In this document: piece after piece, positions 6,232-9,876 of the stretch
How positions within the stretch are numbered: the stretch's first letter is position 1
Layout of the letters: each line of letters opens with the position of its first letter
Program-made: the position numbers and the translations under genes
The notes under the pieces: generated by a model
What the model was told of the DNA's origin: nothing
Database searches by the model: none
Seen by the model: only the letters and a program-made list of their open reading frames with translations
Assembly: GCA_039026555.1 (NCBI GenBank)
Contig: JBCCMB010000108.1
Span: 1-9,876 of the forward strand
From: JBCCMB01 sp039026555
Lineage (GTDB): Bacteria; Pseudomonadota; Alphaproteobacteria; Caulobacterales; Hyphomonadaceae
Reading direction: 5' to 3'
DNA: 9,876 nucleotides

Positions 6232-7788
6232 ATGACACACCCGACAGACACCGCGCCTCAAGTGCGCATTTTCGACACCACAATGCGCGATGGCGAGCAA
6301 TCGCCCGGCGCGTCGATGACCTTGCGCGAAAAGCTGGAATTGGCGGAACTTTTACAAGAGATGAAGGTCGACATCATCGAGGCGGGCTTTCCCGCAGCCT
6401 CTGATGGTGATTTCGATTGTGTGCGCCAAATCGCGGAGCGCTCGAAGGACACTGTGATTTGCGGATTGGCGCGATCTACGCCCAGCGATATCGACAGATG
6501 CGGAGACGCTGTTAAAGGCGCGGCGCGGCCGCGCATCCACACCTTCATCTCCACCAGTCCCGTGCATATGAAGCACAAGCTGAAAATGGGCGAGAACGCG
6601 GTTTTGGAAGCCGTCGGTCGATCGGTGACTCAGGCGCGTAATCTCGTCGACGACGTTGAATGGAGCGCTGAAGACGCAACGCGCACGGATTTCGATTTCC
6701 TCTGCCGCGCGATTGATTTAGCGATTGCGGCGGGCGCCACGACGATCAACGTGCCGGACACTGTCGGCTATTCGCACCCCGAAGAGTATGGCGCGCTTGT
6801 CCGCCGCTTGATCGAGACCATTCCCGATAGCGATAAGGTGATCTGGTCAACCCATTGTCACAATGATCTAGGATTGGCGGTCGCAAATTCCCTGGCGGGC
6901 CTTGCAAACGGGGCGCGGCAAATTGAATGCACGATCAACGGTCTTGGCGAGCGCGCCGGCAATGCGTCGCTGGAGGAGGTTGTCATGGCGCTGCGGGTGC
7001 GCGGCGACACCTTGCCTTATACCACCGGCGTCGACACCACGAAGCTTGCGCGCGCCTCGCGCATGGTCAGCCAGATCACCGGCTTCCCAGTGCAATACAA
7101 CAAAGCGATCGTCGGTAAAAACGCGTTTGCGCATGAAAGCGGCATCCACCAAGACGGCATGCTGAAGAATAATCAGACCTATGAGATCATGAATCCAGAA
7201 GATGTCGGCGTCGCCTCAACATCCTTGGTCATGGGCAAGCATTCCGGCCGCCATGCGTTCAAAGATCGGCTTAAAGATCTGGGTTTTGAGCTGGATCCCG
7301 ACGCGCTCAATGATGCGTTCAAGCGCTTTAAGGCCTTGGCGGACAAGAAAAAAGACGTGTTTGACGAGGATATTATCGCGCTGGTCGACGATCAATTGGC
7401 GGGCGCGGAAGAGCGCGTCAGCTTGACCAAGCTTCGCGTATTCGCCGGCACCGAGGGCCCGCAGAAGGCGGATATCGTCATTTCGGTCGACGGCGCCGAG
7501 ATTGAGGCGTCAGAAACGGGCAATGGTCCCGTCGATGCGGTGTTCAACGCCATTCGGGCCGCTGTTCCGCATGAGGCGGTATTGGAGCTCTACCAAGTTC
7601 ACGCCGTGACCGAGGGCACCGACGCGCAAGCCACGGTGTCGGTGCGTCTCGCCGATACGGAAGGCGGATTGGTGTCGACCGGCCGCGCGTCCGACCCCGA
7701 CACTTTTGTTGCAAGCGCGAAAGCCTACACGCACGCGCTGAACAAGCTGGAAGTGCGGCGCGCCAAAAAACTCGCGTCGGCGAGCTAA
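6232..7788 (+). CDS. leuA: 2-isopropylmalate synthase, long leucine-regulated form
   Basis: LeuA condenses acetyl-CoA with 2-oxoisovalerate to 2-isopropylmalate, the committed step of leucine synthesis, in the cytoplasm. From the start used here there are 518 residues, the long-form length. The catalytic HMGL-like TIM barrel opens with FDTTMRDGEQSPG (Arg19, Asp20). The metal site is His208-Cys-His210-Asn-Asp in STHCHNDLG, followed by NGLGERAGNASLEEV. A subdomain linker contains HESGIHQDG (His301 onward). The C-terminal part, roughly 385-510, is the LeuA dimer regulatory domain that binds leucine for feedback inhibition (VDGAEIEASETGNGPVDAVF is characteristic). An in-frame ATG at 6223 is less likely because it overlaps the Shine-Dalgarno AGGA (6220-6223), which lies 8 bases before the ATG at 6232. 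Expression is probably also controlled by the upstream leucine leader. Confidence 0.97.
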   Translation: MTHPTDTAPQVRIFDTTMRDGEQSPGASMTLREKLELAELLQEMKVDIIEAGFPAASDGDFDCVRQIAERSKDTVICGLARSTPSDIDRCGDAVKGAARPRIHTFISTSPVHMKHKLKMGENAVLEAVGRSVTQARNLVDDVEWSAEDATRTDFDFLCRAIDLAIAAGATTINVPDTVGYSHPEEYGALVRRLIETIPDSDKVIWSTHCHNDLGLAVANSLAGLANGARQIECTINGLGERAGNASLEEVVMALRVRGDTLPYTTGVDTTKLARASRMVSQITGFPVQYNKAIVGKNAFAHESGIHQDGMLKNNQTYEIMNPEDVGVASTSLVMGKHSGRHAFKDRLKDLGFELDPDALNDAFKRFKALADKKKDVFDEDIIALVDDQLAGAEERVSLTKLRVFAGTEGPQKADIVISVDGAEIEASETGNGPVDAVFNAIRAAVPHEAVLELYQVHAVTEGTDAQATVSVRLADTEGGLVSTGRASDPDTFVASAKAYTHALNKLEVRRAKKLASAS

Positions 7789-7894
7789 ACCGTCGCGATG
7801 ACGGCGAGGCGCGTTTGCGCGGTCGCCGGCATTGTGCAAGTTTGCGCGCCGTTAAGTCAGCACGCCAACAGCTCATTTGTCGGGGCGCACATTC

Positions 7895-8764
7895 GTGACA
7901 TCAACAACGTCGCAATCGGACGGCGTCGACCTTAATCGACAACCTGCGCCGCTTCCTTATCGATTAAAGGTGTTGAACGAGAGCTGGACAAATTTCTCGC
8001 TCCTGCGGCACCGGGAATTCGACGGTGTTTTGGTGACATCGAAGAATTCCGGCACGCATTGGGTGAAGTACATGCTCGCGGTGGCGCTGGCCGACACTTA
8101 TGGCGCGCCGCGACCGGCCTATTTTTCAGAGGATGCGGTTCGGCCCTATATCGGTTGGCCGAAAGACGCGGTGGTGTTTCCGCAATTACCGCGCTTAGCG
8201 TTCAGCCACACCATCCCGCATCAATTGGCTAATTGGGGGTGGGCCGGCGCGGTGGCGGGTCTGCCGCAATATGTGTTGTTCGTCCGCCATCCTATGTCGA
8301 TCCTCGCGAGCCATCACGCCAAATGGGAGTACGACATTAAGGTGGACTGGCTCACCTATCTCAAAGGCGATCCGGCGGGGACGCGCTATCGATGCGACCT
8401 TTATTGGCTTGCGCGGTTTTGGAACCGTTGGGGAGAGGTGGAAGCGCGACGACCGGGCGGCGTTTTGCGCCTCCATTATGAGCAAACGCTTGCGGATCCG
8501 CGCGGCGCGTTGAACGCCATCGACGCCCATTGGGGCCTAAAGCTGGCGCCAACGGCGATCGACGCCGCTTTAGAGGCGGGCACGAAAGAGGCGATGGCGG
8601 AAAAAATCGACCCCAACGCGGAACCGAATGTGCTGCAAAATCGCAAAACCGACTTGGCGCAAATGTTCGCGGGCGAGGCGGGCGAGATTTACCGCGACCG
8701 CGTCGCCGCCTTGTTCAAGCATACGCTCGGATATGATTTGATGACGCCGCCCGGCGCGCATTAA
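7895..8764 (+). CDS. Sulfotransferase-domain protein (PAPS-dependent sulfotransferase family)
   Basis: The protein (289 residues from the chosen GTG) carries the two PAPS-binding signatures of the sulfotransferase superfamily. The 5'-phosphosulfate loop is TSKNSGTHWVKYM (Lys50, Ser52, Gly53, Thr54), a variant of the usual YPKSGTTW. The 3'-phosphate motif is FVRHPMSILASHH (Arg131 to Ser139), matching RxPxDxxxS. His105 in FSHTIPH takes the place of the catalytic His of the THLP motif, and LHYEQTLADP (Tyr195, Glu196) corresponds to the conserved YEDL..DP. It would transfer sulfate from PAPS to an unknown acceptor. No signal peptide is seen. GTG at 7895 is preceded by CGGGGC about 9 bases upstream; an in-frame TTG at 7877 (295 residues) has no ribosome binding site, and a GTG/TTG pair at 7970/7973 is also possible. 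It lies between leuA and mreB with no evident link to either. Confidence 0.82.
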   Translation: MTSTTSQSDGVDLNRQPAPLPYRLKVLNESWTNFSLLRHREFDGVLVTSKNSGTHWVKYMLAVALADTYGAPRPAYFSEDAVRPYIGWPKDAVVFPQLPRLAFSHTIPHQLANWGWAGAVAGLPQYVLFVRHPMSILASHHAKWEYDIKVDWLTYLKGDPAGTRYRCDLYWLARFWNRWGEVEARRPGGVLRLHYEQTLADPRGALNAIDAHWGLKLAPTAIDAALEAGTKEAMAEKIDPNAEPNVLQNRKTDLAQMFAGEAGEIYRDRVAALFKHTLGYDLMTPPGAH

Positions 8765-8790
8765 CGTCATTTAACATTAGCGGAACACAG

Positions 8791-8818
8791 CGTTTCATTA
8801 ACGTTTCATTGACGTTTT
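8791..8818 (+). repeat. Tandem 11-bp repeats, about 2.5 copies
   Basis: CGTTTCATTAA (8791-8801) is followed directly by CGTTTCATTGA (8802-8812) and a partial copy CGTTTT (8813-8818). The earlier CGTCATTTAAC (8765-8775) is a looser relative. Eleven bases is about one helical turn, so the copies lie on one face of the DNA, as expected for cooperative protein binding. Confidence 0.6.
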
Positions 8819-8959
8819 GTGATCGAGCCGCCGATCCGGAGATCGTTGGAATTCATAGACTTGGTTGGGAAATGCAGGCGAAATCAAAGTGGTACGATAC
8901 GTTCTATCACTGCAGTAACCAAGACAGCATGAGTCTTGCTTTAGGAAAATATAAACGGC

Positions 8960-8981
8960 ACACAGCTATAAGGGGCTGTGT
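8960..8981 (+). repeat. 7-bp inverted repeat in the mreB leader region
   Basis: ACACAGC (8960-8966) and GCTGTGT (8975-8981) pair perfectly around the eight bases TATAAGGG. It lies 47 bases before the mreB start and could be an operator or an RNA hairpin. There is no T-run after it, so it is not a terminator. Confidence 0.4.
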
Positions 8982-9028
8982 TAACACCTGTCGGCGGCTG
9001 GGCGGCTGTCGCGATACGGCGAGCGCAT

Positions 9029-9876
9029 ATGCTTGGTAAATTACTCGGCCTGATGTCCACGGACATGGCGATCGATTTGGGGACGGCGAACACGCTCGTG
9101 TACGTCAAGGGTCAGGGCGTGATGCTCGACGAGCCTTCGGTGGTCGCTTACGTCAATCAAGGTGGACGCAAAATCGTCCACGCGGTCGGCAAGGAAGCCA
9201 AGCAGATGCTTGGCAAAACGCCGATCTATATGGAAGCGGTCCGTCCGATGCGCGACGGGGTCATCGCCGACTTTGAAGTCGCTGAAGAGATGATCAAGCG
9301 CTTCATTCAGAAAGTGCACAATCGTCGCTCCTTCATTTCGCCCATCATCGTTATCTGCGTGCCCACAGGCGCCACCCCGGTGGAGCGCCGCGCTATTCTG
9401 CAGTCGGCGGAAGCGGCGGGCGCGCGCCACGTCTTCTTGATCGACGAGCCCATGGCGGCGGCGATCGGCGCGGGGCTTCCCATTGATGAGAGCACCGGCT
9501 CCATGGTGGTGGACATCGGCGGCGGCACGACGGAAGTTGCGGTCTTGTCGCTTGGCGGGATTGTGTATTCGCGCTCTGTGCGCGTCGGTGGCGACAAAAT
9601 GGACGAAGCGATCGTCAATTTCTTACGCCGCGAAGAGAATATGCTGATCGGCGAAGCCTCGGCCGAACGCATCAAGAAAGAAATCGGCACGGCTCGCGCG
9701 CCCGAGAACGGCAAGGGCATGTCGCTCGACATTCGTGGCCGCGACATGATGAACGGTATTCCTAAGGAAACCGAGATCAACGAAGCGATGGTCGCCAAAT
9801 CCTTGCAGGAGCCGGTTCAGCGCATTGTGGAAGCCGTAAGAGAGGCCCTGGAGGCGATGCCCCCTGAACTGGCCGC
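9029..9876 (+). CDS. mreB: Rod shape-determining actin homologue MreB, 3' end cut by the window
   Basis: The first 282 codons of a protein usually about 347 residues long are present; the remainder lies beyond the window. MreB forms membrane-associated filaments that direct elongasome peptidoglycan synthesis. The actin-type ATPase motifs are intact: phosphate-1 DLGTANT (16-22), catalytic Glu140 in LIDEPMAAAIGAG, and phosphate-2 VDIGGGTTEVAV (161-172) with Asp162 and Thr167. Asp16, Asn21 and Thr167, positions changed in A22-resistant Caulobacter mutants, are all wild-type and fall at the same numbers. The start MLGKLLGLMSTDMAIDLG has the usual short amphipathic N-terminus. ATG at 9029 has a modest GGCGAG (9018-9023) 5 bases upstream. 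The promoter is probably in the 264-base gap upstream. mreC would be expected to follow, but this cannot be seen. Confidence 0.98.
   Translation, partial: MLGKLLGLMSTDMAIDLGTANTLVYVKGQGVMLDEPSVVAYVNQGGRKIVHAVGKEAKQMLGKTPIYMEAVRPMRDGVIADFEVAEEMIKRFIQKVHNRRSFISPIIVICVPTGATPVERRAILQSAEAAGARHVFLIDEPMAAAIGAGLPIDESTGSMVVDIGGGTTEVAVLSLGGIVYSRSVRVGGDKMDEAIVNFLRREENMLIGEASAERIKKEIGTARAPENGKGMSLDIRGRDMMNGIPKETEINEAMVAKSLQEPVQRIVEAVREALEAMPPELA

Larger units (their letters stand above)
8765..9028 (+). promoter_or_regulatory. Upstream regulatory region of mreB
   Basis: This 264-base gap is visibly richer in A and T than the flanking genes. Its first 55 bases hold several TTAA half sites: TTAA-N6-TTAAC from 8761, and TTAA-N7-TTGAC at 8798-8813, one mismatch from the CtrA box TTAA-N7-TTAAC. 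They also hold an 11-base tandem repeat. A GANTC site (GAGTC, 8931-8935) and an inverted repeat at 8960-8981 lie nearer mreB. I could not assign a convincing -35/-10 pair. The in-frame open stretch 8809-9039 has no protein-like character. Confidence 0.5.

Noticed and set aside
7803..7827. Hairpin after leuA: GGCGA/TCGCC around GCGC-GTTT-GCGC
   Set aside because: It is a short GC-rich stem with an internal loop and no T-tract; it cannot be called an intrinsic terminator.
8809..9039. 76-codon open frame on the plus strand before mreB
   Set aside because: It starts with TTG and has no ribosome binding site. It overlaps the mreB start, runs through regulatory-looking repeats and gives a Cys/Arg-rich sequence resembling no family.
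1..9876. Mobile elements, CRISPR arrays, tRNA/rRNA genes, defence or toxin-antitoxin modules
   Set aside because: None was seen: no transposase or integrase motifs, no regularly spaced repeats of 25-40 bases, no tRNA-like cloverleaf, and all genes belong to ordinary chromosomal families.

Overview
The window looks like a chromosomal segment of an alphaproteobacterium. It is moderately GC-rich, and all proteins read as ordinary vertically inherited alphaproteobacterial families: a K+-independent H+-pyrophosphatase, a long-form LeuA, and an MreB whose residues line up one-for-one with Caulobacter-type numbering. A Caulobacterales-like relative is a reasonable guess from the leuA-to-mreB neighbourhood and from CtrA-like TTAA motifs, but this is inference. 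No insertion sequence, prophage, CRISPR array, tRNA or rRNA was seen.

Layout. Positions 13-1513 (minus strand) hold a two-gene unit: an EamA/DMT-type exporter followed 10 bases later by a small membrane protein with a His/Asp cluster. A 195-base divergent region with two perfect palindromes separates this unit from hppA (1709-3892, plus strand), which ends in a textbook intrinsic terminator at about 3925-3960. Next come a short-chain dehydrogenase (4106-5080) and a TVP38/TMEM64-family (VTT domain) membrane protein (5265-6026).

The most informative non-obvious element lies at 6030-6230. A 23-codon leucine-rich leader peptide (6069-6140) precedes leuA (6232-7788), with mutually exclusive RNA stems around its leucine codons and stop codon. 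This is the signature of ribosome-mediated attenuation of leucine synthesis. The U-tract after the long stem is poor, and the leucine codons can also pair with the leuA Shine-Dalgarno region, so the control may be translational rather than, or as well as, by transcription termination. The leader start has no Shine-Dalgarno and sits just downstream of a weak promoter-like sequence, so it may be translated leaderless.

After leuA come a PAPS-type sulfotransferase (7895-8764), a 264-base regulatory region with 11-base tandem repeats and CtrA-like half sites, and the first 282 codons of mreB (9029 to the window end).

The genes do not form one pathway. They are housekeeping units side by side: proton pumping from pyrophosphate, leucine biosynthesis with its own sensor, and cell-shape control, with transport and modification genes between them. 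Every gap between genes is under 300 bases. The gaps at 3961-4105 and 5081-5264 show no element I can support beyond the ribosome binding sites.
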